In this document: piece by piece, positions 1 through 6,836 of the stretch | Layout: each line of letters starts with the position of its first letter | How positions within the stretch are numbered: position 1 is the first letter of the stretch | Assembly: GCA_934635545.1 (NCBI GenBank) | Contig: CAKTZN010000021.1 | Span: 1 to 15,016 of the forward strand | Reading direction: 5' to 3' | Source: an uncultured Oscillospiraceae bacterium | GTDB taxonomy: Bacteria > Bacillota > Clostridia > Oscillospirales > Oscillospiraceae | DNA length: 15,016 nt | Position numbers and translations under genes: made by a program | Notes under the pieces: model-generated | Database searches by the model: none | What the model was told of the DNA's origin: nothing | What the model saw: only the letters and a program-made list of their open reading frames with translations

Positions 1-783
1 GCCGCCCAGCAGCGGGCAAAGCAGCACACCCAACGCGCCGCCCAGCGACAGATGCTCCAACAGGCAAAAGCCGCCGCCCGCAAGGCAGGACAGAGGCTGA
101 AGCAGATGGCGCAGACGGTGGGCAAGACCGTCCGCGCCGGTATCAAGGCCATAGCCGCAGCAGGCGGCGGTGTGGTGCTGTTCCTGCTGCTGGCCTTGCC
201 GGTAATTGCGGTGGCGGCGGCACTGTCCCCAGCAGGCGTTGTTGCGGACAGCCACACCATGGAGCCCACTGGAGAGGCCATGGAGGTGTGGGAACGCCTG
301 CCGGACGACCTCTCTATGGAGCGGCGCATGGTTGTCACCTATGCGCTGGCGCTGGTGGACAAGGTGGACTACTTTTGGGGCGGTAAATCGCTGGTGCTGG
401 GCTGGGATGACCGCTGGGGCGAGCTGACGGAAGTCGCAGCCGAGGGTAGCGACAGCACCGGCACGGAGCAGCCCTACGGTCTTGATTGTTCCGGCTTTGT
501 GGATTGGGCGTTCTACAACGCCAGCGGCGGCGAGTATGTGATCGGGCAGGGCGGCGGAGCCATGGAGCAGCATGCCAACTGCGTGGACATTGCGTGGGAC
601 GAGGTGCAGCCGGGAGACTTGTTATTCTATCCGGAGGATGAACACGTCGGCATCGCCGCAGGCCGCGACTGGCTGGGCCGTCTGCTGGTGGTGCATTGCG
701 CTTCCGGCACAGGCGGCGTGGCGATTTCGCACCGAACTGGCTTTGAGACAGCCGCAAGGCCGGTGTGGTACACAGATGAATAG
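1..783 (+). CDS. NlpC/P60 (C40) cell-wall peptidase of a conjugative element, 5' end outside window
   Basis: The reading frame is open from base 1, so the gene probably starts upstream. The first internal ATG is at 52, and residues below count from it. The N-terminus is rich in Ala, Lys, Arg and Gln, followed by a hydrophobic segment (about 38-60) that should anchor the protein in the membrane with its C-terminus outside. The peptidase domain follows: a YFWGGK segment (107-112), YGLDCSGF with the likely nucleophile Cys146, PGDLLFY (187-193), and His198 in HVGI as the likely catalytic base. Such proteins hydrolyse peptidoglycan, and membrane-anchored versions with Ala/Lys-rich N-termini are typical of Tn1549/CTn-like conjugation modules. 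That makes a role in opening the wall for DNA transfer likely. Its stop codon overlaps a strong terminator. The family is secure; the element assignment is inferred from domain layout alone. Confidence 0.85.
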   Translation, partial: AAQQRAKQHTQRAAQRQMLQQAKAAARKAGQRLKQMAQTVGKTVRAGIKAIAAAGGGVVLFLLLALPVIAVAAALSPAGVVADSHTMEPTGEAMEVWERLPDDLSMERRMVVTYALALVDKVDYFWGGKSLVLGWDDRWGELTEVAAEGSDSTGTEQPYGLDCSGFVDWAFYNASGGEYVIGQGGGAMEQHANCVDIAWDEVQPGDLLFYPEDEHVGIAAGRDWLGRLLVVHCASGTGGVAISHRTGFETAARPVWYTDE

Positions 784-820
784 AGGGCAGAGGAATTTCC
801 TCTGCCCTCTATTTTTTATA
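782..820 (+). terminator. Rho-independent terminator after the C40 peptidase
   Basis: A perfect inverted repeat spans 782-810, with 12-bp arms AGAGGGCAGAGG and CCTCTGCCCTCT around a 5-base loop. It is followed by ATTTTTTATA. It begins inside the peptidase stop codon and ends just before the convergent XRE gene. The T run is on the plus side, so it mainly serves the peptidase. Confidence 0.9.
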
Positions 821-821
821 T

Positions 822-1100
822 TTAGGACTTCCGGCCTTTCAGCATCTTATCAGGGATCATAGATGCACTGATGAGGTCTGCGGGATCGACTTCCAAAGCG
901 TCCGCAATGTCAAAGAACACATCCAGCGTGAAGTTGTGCGCCGTTCCGGGCGCTTCGATGACGCTCAGCAATGAACGGCTGATACCTGCTTTCTCGGCCA
1001 GCTTTTCCTGCGACATTCCACGCAGCTTGCGGAGGGTAACGATGGCAATGCCGATTTGGATAAAGCGGTCATTGTTTTTGAACGAAACAGTTTTACTCAT
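822..1100 (-). CDS. XRE-family HTH transcriptional regulator
   Basis: A 92-residue protein starting at the ATG complementary to 1098-1100. A longer frame reaches 1199, but the shorter start is preferred because AAGGA lies just upstream and the extra N-terminus has no recognisable content. Residues about 15-75 form a Cro/CI-type helix-turn-helix: LRKLRGMSQEKLAEKAGIS, then RSLLSVIEA as the recognition region, then TLDVFFDIADALEVDPADLI, the usual last helix of the fold. No effector domain is present, so it is a minimal DNA binder that would act as a dimer. It is divergent from the SLOG gene at 1278, whose promoter carries inverted half-sites. Repression of that promoter is the natural inference. 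Minimal XRE regulators like this are common on conjugative elements. Confidence 0.85.
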   Translation of the reverse strand: MSKTVSFKNNDRFIQIGIAIVTLRKLRGMSQEKLAEKAGISRSLLSVIEAPGTAHNFTLDVFFDIADALEVDPADLISASMIPDKMLKGRKS

Positions 1101-1133
1101 GCGGGGTGTCCTTGCCTTTCGTGGTATGAGTAA

Positions 1134-1139
1134 ATTATA
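1134..1139 (-). promoter_or_regulatory. Candidate -10 box for the XRE gene
   Basis: The minus strand reads TATAAT here, 34 bases before the chosen start. No good -35 is visible at normal spacing, so the promoter may be weak or autoregulated. Confidence 0.4.
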
Positions 1140-1169
1140 CTGTTTCTTCGTTCTACTTTCTGTCTGAAA

Positions 1170-1231
1170 TAGAAAGCGTTTGACATGATATGGTGGCAAT
1201 GATATAATCTAAAACAATCATACGCTTTCTA
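1170..1231. repeat. Inverted half-sites bracketing the SLOG promoter (candidate XRE operator)
   Basis: TAGAAAGCGTTTGA (1170-1183) recurs inverted at 1218-1231, where the minus strand reads TAGAAAGCGTATGA, 13 of 14 bases identical. The left copy runs into the -35 and the right copy lies just after the expected start point. A further CTTTCT at 1156-1161 faces AGAAAG at 1171-1176. This geometry suits a repressor that binds both sides of a promoter. The adjacent XRE protein is the obvious candidate, but binding is inferred. Confidence 0.55.
1180..1208 (+). promoter_or_regulatory. Consensus sigma-A promoter for the SLOG gene
   Basis: TTGACA at 1180-1185, a 17-base spacer, and TATAAT at 1203-1208. 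Both hexamers are exact and the spacing is optimal. Transcription should start near 1215, leaving a leader of about 60 bases before the ATG at 1278. A promoter this strong on a small cargo gene suggests it is normally held off by a repressor. Confidence 0.85.
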
Positions 1232-1277
1232 AATACGACAAAAATATACTGTTACAAGCAGAAAAGGATAACGAGGA

Positions 1278-1787
1278 ATGACCAACCCTATCCGCTGTGC
1301 CATCATCGGTCAAAACCCCATGCGTTTTCCGTGGGGCTTTGACGAGGAAGATGACCGTTGCCGAAAATTGAAAATCGAATTGGCGCAGCAGATCATGGCG
1401 CTGCGCCAAGGTGGAGTGTCGCAATTCCTGACCGCCTGCGACTGCGGCGTGGGATTGTACGCCGCAGAGATCATCAACGGACTGCGGACGACTGACCACG
1501 ACCTGATGCTGCTGTGCTACACACCCCACGAGGAGCAGACTACAAAATGGGCTCCCTACCTACGGGAGCGCTACTTCGATATGTTGGAGAAATGCACCTA
1601 TATCTCTGCTGTGTGCGAGGTCGGCGCGCCGGACGCGCAGCTCCAAGCCTACCGGAAGATCATCGACCTTGCGGACGTGGTGCTGGCGGTCTATGACAAG
1701 GACACGCCGCCCACAGGCAGCGCGGAGGACAGCGCCTTGGCCTACGCCATAGCCCGCAAGCCCATACTGATCGTAGACCCGAAATAA
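1278..1787 (+). CDS. DUF1273/YpsA-like SLOG-domain protein
   Basis: A 169-residue protein with GAGGA just upstream of its ATG. The pattern fits the DUF1273 branch of the SLOG (Rossmann-like, nucleotide-sensing) superfamily: an N-terminal strand ending in GQNPMRFPWGFDEED (11-25), a helix, TACDCGVGLYAAE (52-64), a strand followed by YTPHEEQTTKW (81-91), LADVVLAVYD (131-140), and the closing GSAEDSALAYAIA helix (147-159) plus strand. SLOG proteins are thought to bind or process nucleotides or their derivatives, often in mobile or conflict-related contexts. The exact job of this branch is not established. The usual Gly and Asp of the second loop appear changed here (TACDCGVG), which could alter ligand binding. 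It is divergent from the XRE gene and followed by a shared hairpin. Confidence 0.75.
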   Translation: MTNPIRCAIIGQNPMRFPWGFDEEDDRCRKLKIELAQQIMALRQGGVSQFLTACDCGVGLYAAEIINGLRTTDHDLMLLCYTPHEEQTTKWAPYLRERYFDMLEKCTYISAVCEVGAPDAQLQAYRKIIDLADVVLAVYDKDTPPTGSAEDSALAYAIARKPILIVDPK

Positions 1788-1790
1788 AGA

Positions 1791-1816
1791 AGAAGCCCGC
1801 TTAGCAGCGGGCTTCT
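1791..1816. terminator. Terminator hairpin shared by convergent genes
   Basis: Ten-bp perfect arms AGAAGCCCGC (1791-1800) and GCGGGCTTCT (1807-1816) surround a six-base loop between the SLOG gene and the small minus-strand gene. The minus side continues TCTTTATTTC, a moderate T-rich tail; the plus side has only ATCACA. Confidence 0.7.
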
Positions 1817-1817
1817 A

Positions 1818-2006
1818 TCACACGGCAGCGTCTATCGCCATATTGACCATGAGCGTATGGAGGCTTACCTCATATTGTTCCTGTGAGATTAAGTGGCGCA
1901 CGAGAAACGTGTCCAGCACACCCTTTTGCTTGTCAAAAAGGTGCTGCTGCTTCTCTTGTTCGGAAAGCCCCTGCCACTCGTTTGATATCGTGAAATCCAG
2001 CTCCAT
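1818..2006 (-). CDS. Small acidic hypothetical protein, 62 residues
   Basis: The gene has a convincing ribosome site (GGGAGG about 8 bases before the ATG) and ends next to a terminator hairpin, so it is probably real. The protein is soluble and mostly helical, with no membrane segment. Residues about 13-32 are polar (LSEQEKQQHLFDKQKGVLD). The following stretch FLVRHLISQEQYEVSLHTL resembles the short helical 'gain-of-order' pattern (x-G/L-IS-x-EQYE-x-SL-x-L) seen in SHOCT-like tails and in small proteins of conjugative elements. That resemblance is from memory and weak, and no function can be assigned. Confidence 0.55.
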   Translation of the reverse strand: MELDFTISNEWQGLSEQEKQQHLFDKQKGVLDTFLVRHLISQEQYEVSLHTLMVNMAIDAAV

Positions 2007-2140
2007 TTAACGTCCCTCCCGCAGTATTTGCACAGGCAGTATTCACACGGCCATTACTATACCACGGGTGGTGGCAAAAGAAAATTGGCAAAACGACGGA
2101 ATACATAAGCGCTTTTTCTATCAACTTACGAAAGCAGCGA

Positions 2141-3007
2141 TCATGCCTTGGGCGTATGCCACAGTTGTCGAGTCATGTCCAAGAATATCTGTGCAGCGTT
2201 TGCATTTGTTGTTTTTCTCTGCAAAACATAAACCTCACGATCCGGCAGGGAAAATGTAGGCGTGAGCTGTCTGATTCCTGCGGTGTGTAAACCGCTTGCA
2301 ACACTGAGTGGAACAATGGCCCAGGTATCCCTTTTCATAACAAACATTTGAAGCTGGCTCATAATCTCCAACTGTATCTGTGGAACCGCATCCGCTCCCC
2401 AAATACTCTGATGCCAATGGACAAATTCGAGGTTCCATTCCACATAAACTTCCTGTTCGATGGGAAGCGTGTCAAGGTCGATCCTGTCTGGATAGCCGGA
2501 CTCGGCCGCGCAAATCAGAACCATCGGTTCTCTTAAGATAACTTCCGCCCTGATTTGCGCGCTATTGGGTGTTTCTGTTGTAAAGGCCAGATCTGTTTCG
2601 CCCTGTATGAGCTTTTGGCAGGCCGTGGCGATCGTCATATCCTGTATTTCCAAATGAATGTCAGGATGCTCTTTCATAAATCGCTCATAAACCGGCGGCA
2701 GCAAATACGTTGCGACGCTGTTGATGGCGGAAACACGCAGACTGCTTTTTCGTGTCCCGACAGCCTGCATATTGCGGACAATTTCCTGATACTGCAAGGA
2801 AAGCTGATAAAACCGCTTGCCCTCTTCTGTGAGAACTATTTCGTGACTGCCCTTGTGCCGAAAGAACAGGGAACATCCCAGTTCTTTCTCAAGCGTTCTC
2901 AGCCGGATGCTGAGAGAGGACTGGCTGATAAACAGCGCCGCTGCCGCTTTGGAAATATTCCGATGTCTGCAAACCGCAAGAAATGCTTCGATCCCTGCAT
3001 ACGTCAT
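2141..3007 (-). CDS. LysR-family transcriptional regulator
   Basis: A 288-residue protein of normal length for the family. The N-terminal winged HTH is clear: FLAVCRHRNISKAAAALFIS, then QSSLSIRLRTLEKELG (29-44) as the recognition and wing region, then LFFRHKGSHEIVLTEEG. A linker helix (about 60-85) leads into a two-lobe effector domain from about 90, starting with SLRVSAINSVATYLLPPV. These proteins bind as tetramers and respond to a small co-inducer. It is divergent from an EamA-type exporter at 3122, and the 114-base gap holds a perfect palindrome and two back-to-back promoters. It therefore most likely activates the exporter and represses itself. The inducer is unknown. Confidence 0.93.
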   Translation of the reverse strand: MTYAGIEAFLAVCRHRNISKAAAALFISQSSLSIRLRTLEKELGCSLFFRHKGSHEIVLTEEGKRFYQLSLQYQEIVRNMQAVGTRKSSLRVSAINSVATYLLPPVYERFMKEHPDIHLEIQDMTIATACQKLIQGETDLAFTTETPNSAQIRAEVILREPMVLICAAESGYPDRIDLDTLPIEQEVYVEWNLEFVHWHQSIWGADAVPQIQLEIMSQLQMFVMKRDTWAIVPLSVASGLHTAGIRQLTPTFSLPDREVYVLQRKTTNANAAQIFLDMTRQLWHTPKA

Positions 3008-3020
3008 GTCAAATCCCCAC

Positions 3021-3044
3021 TCCTATTGAAACTATTCAATAGGA
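3021..3044. promoter_or_regulatory. Perfect palindrome, likely LysR operator
   Basis: TCCTATTGAA (3021-3030), four bases ACTA, then TTCAATAGGA (3035-3044) form an exact inverted repeat. Its centre is about 65 bases before the start point expected from the exporter promoter at 3063-3091, the standard recognition-site position for LysR proteins. Its right arm also overlaps the candidate lysR -10. Confidence 0.75.
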
Positions 3045-3069
3045 TAGCATGGCAAAATGAATTTTACAA
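3041..3069 (-). promoter_or_regulatory. Candidate promoter of the LysR gene
   Basis: On the minus strand TTGTAA (complement of 3064-3069), 17 bases, then TATCCT (complement of 3041-3046). Each hexamer matches consensus at four of six positions. It overlaps the exporter promoter back to back and runs into the palindrome, which fits autorepression. Confidence 0.4.
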
Positions 3070-3091
3070 CCCCCGGATCACTCCTTATAAT
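3063..3091 (+). promoter_or_regulatory. Promoter of the EamA exporter gene
   Basis: TTTACA (3063-3068), a 17-base spacer and an exact TATAAT (3086-3091). The expected start is near 3098, about 24 bases before the ATG, with AAGGAGGG in between. Confidence 0.75.
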
Positions 3092-3121
3092 GAGGACGTG
3101 ATGCAAGGAGGGTTGATACCC

Positions 3122-4018
3122 ATGGAACATACAAAACTCCAAAACCGCCCGTGGTTTCCGCTGGCGATGGCAAGCGCCGGACATATTATTTGGGGCTTCA
3201 GTACCCTGTTTTCTAAAATGGCACTGCAAACAGCCGCACCGGATGTGCTGCTGTCCATTCGGTTTCTGTTTGCTGCGCTGATTATGACACTCATGATCGT
3301 GTTCGGAAAGGCCAAGGTTTCTTTTCGCGGAAAAAAGTCGAAGCCATTGCTTTTGCTTGCCATTACGGAGCCGATCTATTTTTATTTCGAGAGCTATGGG
3401 ATCCTTTACACGAATGCGACATTTGCAGGTGTTGTGTTAGCCGTAGCACCTGTCGTTGCCATTGTGCTGGCGATCCTGTTTTTGAAAGAGTTCCCCACAA
3501 AGCGGCAGGCTGCTTTGTGCCTGCTGCCGGTGGCAGGCGTTATCATAATGACAGTTACCGGCAGTTCTTTGGGGATCATTCAGCCAATCGGGGTGTTCTT
3601 TTTGATGGGGGCTTGCCTGTTCTCGGCAGCATATAAGACAGCAAACCGAAAATCAGCGGAGGAGTATACGCCGTTTGAGCGGACATATATCGTAATCCTG
3701 TTCTGTGCGGTCATATTTACCCTTGCGGCAATTCGCACCGTTAAGGGAGACTTTTCGGCCTATCTGGAGCCGTTGTCAGGACCGTCATTTCTCTTTTCCG
3801 TGTTGATGCTGAGCATTTTTTGCTCGGTCGTCTGCAATATGATGGTCAATTACGCCGCGGGAAGAATGTCTGTTGTAAAACTCTCCTCGTTAGGTTCTCT
3901 GACAACACTTTGCTCTATGACTGCGGGAGTGCTTTTTTTGAACGAACCGCTGACTCCCGGCTTACTGTTGGGCGCTGTACTGATCCTCGTGGGGATTCGG
4001 CAGGTCACAAAACAATGA
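3122..4018 (+). CDS. DMT-superfamily EamA transporter
   Basis: A 298-residue membrane protein starting at the ATG at 3122, chosen because AAGGAGGG sits 9-10 bases upstream and the -10 box lies before it. The frame is open further upstream, but that part overlaps the LysR gene. About ten hydrophobic segments form two EamA repeats. The first repeat runs from AGHIIWGFSTLFSKMAL through YTNATFAGVVLAVAPVVAIVLAILFLKE. The second ends with AAGRMSVVKLSSLGSLTTLCSMTAGVLFLNEPLTPGLLLGAVLILVGI, written here only as the usual signature pattern of a xxE-P-L hinge before the last helix. The family exports amino acids, metabolites or drugs by proton exchange. Divergence from a LysR regulator is the classic arrangement for an inducible amino-acid or metabolite exporter. 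The substrate is unknown. Confidence 0.9.
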   Translation: MEHTKLQNRPWFPLAMASAGHIIWGFSTLFSKMALQTAAPDVLLSIRFLFAALIMTLMIVFGKAKVSFRGKKSKPLLLLAITEPIYFYFESYGILYTNATFAGVVLAVAPVVAIVLAILFLKEFPTKRQAALCLLPVAGVIIMTVTGSSLGIIQPIGVFFLMGACLFSAAYKTANRKSAEEYTPFERTYIVILFCAVIFTLAAIRTVKGDFSAYLEPLSGPSFLFSVLMLSIFCSVVCNMMVNYAAGRMSVVKLSSLGSLTTLCSMTAGVLFLNEPLTPGLLLGAVLILVGIRQVTKQ

Positions 4019-4065
4019 CACCTGATTCTCTTCCGTCAACGGGAAGAGCAGGACACGAAAAAGGG

Positions 4066-4104
4066 TGAGCGCCATGTGGGGCATCCACATGGCGCTCATC
4101 CTTT
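4066..4104. terminator. Bidirectional terminator between exporter and CoA-transferase operon
   Basis: Fourteen-bp perfect arms TGAGCGCCATGTGG (4066-4079) and CCACATGGCGCTCA (4085-4098) enclose a 5-base loop. The plus side continues TCCTTTTGG and the minus side CCCTTTTTCG, so it can end transcripts from both sides. Confidence 0.8.
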
Positions 4105-4149
4105 TGGTGCTACCAAATCATTAAGAAGAGAAAAGGAGGGTATATTCAG

Positions 4150-4223
4150 CAGCCTGAGATCCCGAGGCCTAAAGAGAGAAGGATAGAGAGAAAACAGATG
4201 GTACGGCAGAGGATCTCAAGCTG
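4150..4223. repeat. Widely spaced inverted repeat in the 3' trailer of the CoA-transferase operon
   Basis: CAGCCTGAGATCC (4150-4162) faces GGATCTCAAGCTG (4211-4223), 12 of 13 bases paired, with a purine-rich stretch of 48 bases between. It follows the last gene of the minus-strand operon and precedes the bidirectional terminator. It may be an mRNA 3' structure. There is no T run, so it is not a classic terminator. Nothing else is visible in the 127-base gap. Confidence 0.35.
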
Positions 4224-4234
4224 GGCTGACAGGT

Positions 4235-4915
4235 TCAGGCGGGCATAACGCCCAGCTCTGCGGCAGGCTCAAAGTCCAACTCGGTGATCTGGCGCAGTTC
4301 ATCCAGCGTGATGTCCGGCGCGATCATTTCCAGCGTGATTTTGCCATCATGGAAGCGGAACACCCCGTATTCCGTGACCACCAGACGCACGGTGCCGTAG
4401 GCGGTAATGGGCAGCGTACACTGCTTGATGAGCTTGGGGCCGTTTTTGCCGGTGTGGGTCATAGCGACGATCAGTGTATTAGCGCCGGAGGCCAGATCCA
4501 TGGCTCCGCCCACGCCCAGTTGCTTGCCGCCGGGGATGATCCAGTTGGAAACATTGGCCTGCTGGTCTACCTCAAAAGCGCCCAGAACAGTGGCATCCAC
4601 ATGACCGCCGCGGATCATGCCGAAGGAGAGACTGCTGTCGATATAGCAGCAGCCCGGTGTTTCCTTTACCGGCTGGCGGCTGGCGTTGATGAGCTTGGGA
4701 TGGGCTTCCGCCTCGGAAGCCAGCGGCCCCACGCCCAGCATACCGTTCTCCGCGTGGATGAACACATTGGGATTGGTAAGATAGTTGGATATCTTGGTGG
4801 GGATACCCACGCCCAGATTCAGCACAAAGGTATCTCCTCCGGCCATATCGTCGATGATATGCGCGGCGGTTTTGGCGATGCGGGCCGCGATGGCGTCCTT
4901 ATCCAGATGTACCAT
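4235..4915 (-). CDS. 3-oxoacid CoA-transferase family, subunit B
   Basis: A 226-residue protein, normal length for the B subunit (AtoA/CtfB/ScoB/PcaJ type). Key features are GVGIPTKISNYL (35-46), IHAENGMLGVGP with the catalytic Glu56 of the ENG motif, SFGMIRGGHVDATVLGAFEV (97-116), IPGGKQLGVGGAMDL (127-141) and MTHTGKNGPKLIKQCTLPIT (152-171). The enzyme moves CoA between acyl-CoA and a free acid through a glutamyl-CoA intermediate and works only with subunit A. Its start lies one base after the stop of the A gene (TGAaATG), so the two are translationally coupled. Known substrates of the family include acetoacetate, butyrate, succinyl-CoA and 3-oxoadipate. The choice here cannot be read from sequence, though the oxidoreductase nearby suggests the acyl-CoA made there. 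Confidence 0.92.
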   Translation of the reverse strand: MVHLDKDAIAARIAKTAAHIIDDMAGGDTFVLNLGVGIPTKISNYLTNPNVFIHAENGMLGVGPLASEAEAHPKLINASRQPVKETPGCCYIDSSLSFGMIRGGHVDATVLGAFEVDQQANVSNWIIPGGKQLGVGGAMDLASGANTLIVAMTHTGKNGPKLIKQCTLPITAYGTVRLVVTEYGVFRFHDGKITLEMIAPDITLDELRQITELDFEPAAELGVMPA

Positions 4916-4916
4916 T

Positions 4917-5579
4917 TCAGACCGCCTCCTTTACGATAGCGTTCACGAAGATGTGGGGGGTGATGATCTCCTCCGGAGAAAGCTGGCCCGGTTCTACCAC
5001 GTCCTCCACGGAGACGATGGTATAATCGGCGGCCATCGCCATCAGGGGATTAAAGTTGCGGGCGGTCTTGCAGTAGACCAGATTGCCCAGCGTATCGGCA
5101 CGATAGGCTTCGATCAGCGCTACATCTGCTTTCAGGGCTTCTTCCATAACATATGTTCTGCCGTTGAAAACGCGGGTCTCTTTGCCCTCTCCCAGTGTCG
5201 TACCTGCGGAAGCCAGCGCATAATAGGCGGGAATACCGTGCCCGGCGGCCCGGATCGACTCGGCAAAGCTGCCCTGGGGAATCAGCTTGATGTCAATCTC
5301 GCCGCGGTTATACGCGACAACGGCGTCGGGATTCCAGTTGTAGTAGTTGCCGATCAGGCGCTTGATCTGATGGTTGGTCAGCAGACGCCCCAGGCCGATA
5401 TTGGGTGAGCCTAGATCGTTGGAGATGATGGTCAGCTCACGCTTGCCGCTGTCCACCAGCGCGTCGATCAGGTGGTTCGGTGTACCCCGCAGGCCGAAGC
5501 CGCCCACCATGATGGTGGCGCCATCATGGATATGGGCGATAGCCTCGGCGGCGGTCATGATTTTTTGTTTCCTTTCCAT
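4917..5579 (-). CDS. 3-oxoacid CoA-transferase family, subunit A
   Basis: A 220-residue protein, the usual length of the A subunit (AtoD/CtfA/ScoA/PcaI type). The family signature DGATIMVGGFGLRGTP (19-34) is clear. Further family segments are TIISNDLG (50-57), the conserved FNGRTYVMEEALKADVALIE and the TPHIFVNAIV close. It forms a heteromer with subunit B, which supplies the catalytic Glu. The gene sits 21 bases after the aminotransferase gene in one operon. AGGAGG lies only four bases before the chosen ATG; a second ATG seven codons later, with AAAGGA upstream, is a possible alternative start. Operon placement after an aminotransferase suggests the acid released comes from an amino acid skeleton. 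Confidence 0.92.
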   Translation of the reverse strand: MERKQKIMTAAEAIAHIHDGATIMVGGFGLRGTPNHLIDALVDSGKRELTIISNDLGSPNIGLGRLLTNHQIKRLIGNYYNWNPDAVVAYNRGEIDIKLIPQGSFAESIRAAGHGIPAYYALASAGTTLGEGKETRVFNGRTYVMEEALKADVALIEAYRADTLGNLVYCKTARNFNPLMAMAADYTIVSVEDVVEPGQLSPEEIITPHIFVNAIVKEAV

Positions 5580-5600
5580 GTGTCCTCCTGCCGCGAATGT

Positions 5601-6785
5601 TTACTTTCCGCTTCTGATCTGCTCCACGAACTTCCGCAGGCGGGCCATGCCCTCCTGGCACTGCTCCATGGAGGTGGCGTAGGAAATGCGGATATTGTTC
5701 TTGGAGTTGGGGCCGAAATCACTGCCGGGGACGCAGGCCACGGCATACTCGTCCAGGAAGCGGTTGGCAAACTCGGTGCCATCCATGCCCAGACAGCTAA
5801 CGTTGGGGAATACGTAGAAAGCCGCCTGCGGCTTGTTGCAGGGAATGCCCAGCTCCACCAGAGAGTTGTAGATGAAGTTGCGGCGGCGGTCAAATTCCCG
5901 GATCATGGCCTGAATCTCATCGTCGGGCTGGGTCAGCGCGGCCAGCGCGGCATCCTGTGCAAAGCTGGTGGCGCACAGCACGACCTTCTGGTGGCAGCGG
6001 ACGAGAATACCGATCAGATCCTTGCTGGCAGCCACATAGCCGATACGGAAGCCGCACATGGAGTAGCTCTTGGAGAAGGACTGGATGGTGACGGTGCGGT
6101 CACGCATACCGGGCAGGCTGGCGATGGAGATATGCTTGTTGCCATCGTACAGCACCCGCTCATAGGCCTCGTCGGAGATGACCACCAGATCGTGCTTGAT
6201 GCAGATCTCGCTGAGCCGCAGCAGGCTCTCTCTGTCCATCATGGTGCCGGTGGGGTTGCCGGGGGTATTCAGCAGCAGAAGCTTGGTCTTGGGGGTAATG
6301 GCAGCCTCCAGCGCATCCAGATCGAAGGTGAAGTTGCGCTCTTCGCTGAGGGGAACATAAACGGGAACGGCCTCGGCCAGATTGACCACGCTGTCATAGG
6401 GAGAATAGCCGGGATCGGGCAGGATCACCTCATCGCCGATGTCTGTCAGCGCCATGATGGCCACCGTCATGGCTTCCTCACCGCCTACGGTCACCATGAT
6501 CTCGGAATTGGGATCGTAGTGCAGGTCGTTTTCCCGCTCCAGCTTGTCGGCAATGGCTTTACGCAGCGCGGGAGTGCCATAGTTGGAGGTGTAGCGGGTG
6601 TTGCCGTTCATCAGAGAATCGCAGGCCGCCTTACGGACATATTCCGGAGAGACGAAGTCGGGCTGTCCGATCTCAAAGTGGACAACGTTTTTGCCCTCGG
6701 CCTCCATGCGGGTGGCTTTTTCCGAGACGCGGCGGATACCGGTGAAGGTGATTCGCTTCATTCTGTTGGGTTCAAAATCGCGCAT
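5601..6785 (-). CDS. Class I/II pyridoxal-phosphate aminotransferase
   Basis: A 394-residue protein of fold type I. The start is the ATG complementary to 6783-6785, because AGGAGG lies eight bases upstream; the frame extends 16 codons further but without a ribosome site. Motifs in order: EIGQPDF (38-44), the TVGGEEA cofactor-phosphate region (99-105), PGYSPY (125-130), NTPGNPTG with Asn177, SDEAY with Asp205 and Tyr208, SFSKSYSMCGFRIGY with the Schiff-base Lys239, and NNIRISYA with the substrate-carboxylate Arg366. The family includes aspartate, aromatic, branched-chain and alanine aminotransferases, and this one cannot be assigned further. First in an operon with CoA-transferase A and B, and divergent from IclR, it probably makes a 2-oxo acid that feeds the oxidoreductase at 8660-11227. 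Confidence 0.93.
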   Translation of the reverse strand: MRDFEPNRMKRITFTGIRRVSEKATRMEAEGKNVVHFEIGQPDFVSPEYVRKAACDSLMNGNTRYTSNYGTPALRKAIADKLERENDLHYDPNSEIMVTVGGEEAMTVAIMALTDIGDEVILPDPGYSPYDSVVNLAEAVPVYVPLSEERNFTFDLDALEAAITPKTKLLLLNTPGNPTGTMMDRESLLRLSEICIKHDLVVISDEAYERVLYDGNKHISIASLPGMRDRTVTIQSFSKSYSMCGFRIGYVAASKDLIGILVRCHQKVVLCATSFAQDAALAALTQPDDEIQAMIREFDRRRNFIYNSLVELGIPCNKPQAAFYVFPNVSCLGMDGTEFANRFLDEYAVACVPGSDFGPNSKNNIRISYATSMEQCQEGMARLRKFVEQIRSGK

Positions 6786-6836
6786 AACTGATTCCTCCTG
6801 TTGTTTTATTTTTTGGACATAGGGTCGTGTCATTTA

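Noticed and set aside
2072..2093. Direct repeat TGGCAAAA, twice in 22 bases
   Set aside because: Only two short A-rich copies; no link to a promoter or an element end could be shown.
2555..3121. N-terminal extension of the exporter frame upstream of 3122
   Set aside because: It runs antisense through the LysR gene and past the exporter promoter; the start at 3122 has the ribosome site and fits family length.
5472..6791. A 439-codon plus-strand frame opposite the CoA-transferase A and aminotransferase genes
   Set aside because: It is antisense to two well-supported genes, has no ribosome site and its translation is the low-complexity His/Gly/Ala mix typical of shadow frames in GC-rich DNA.
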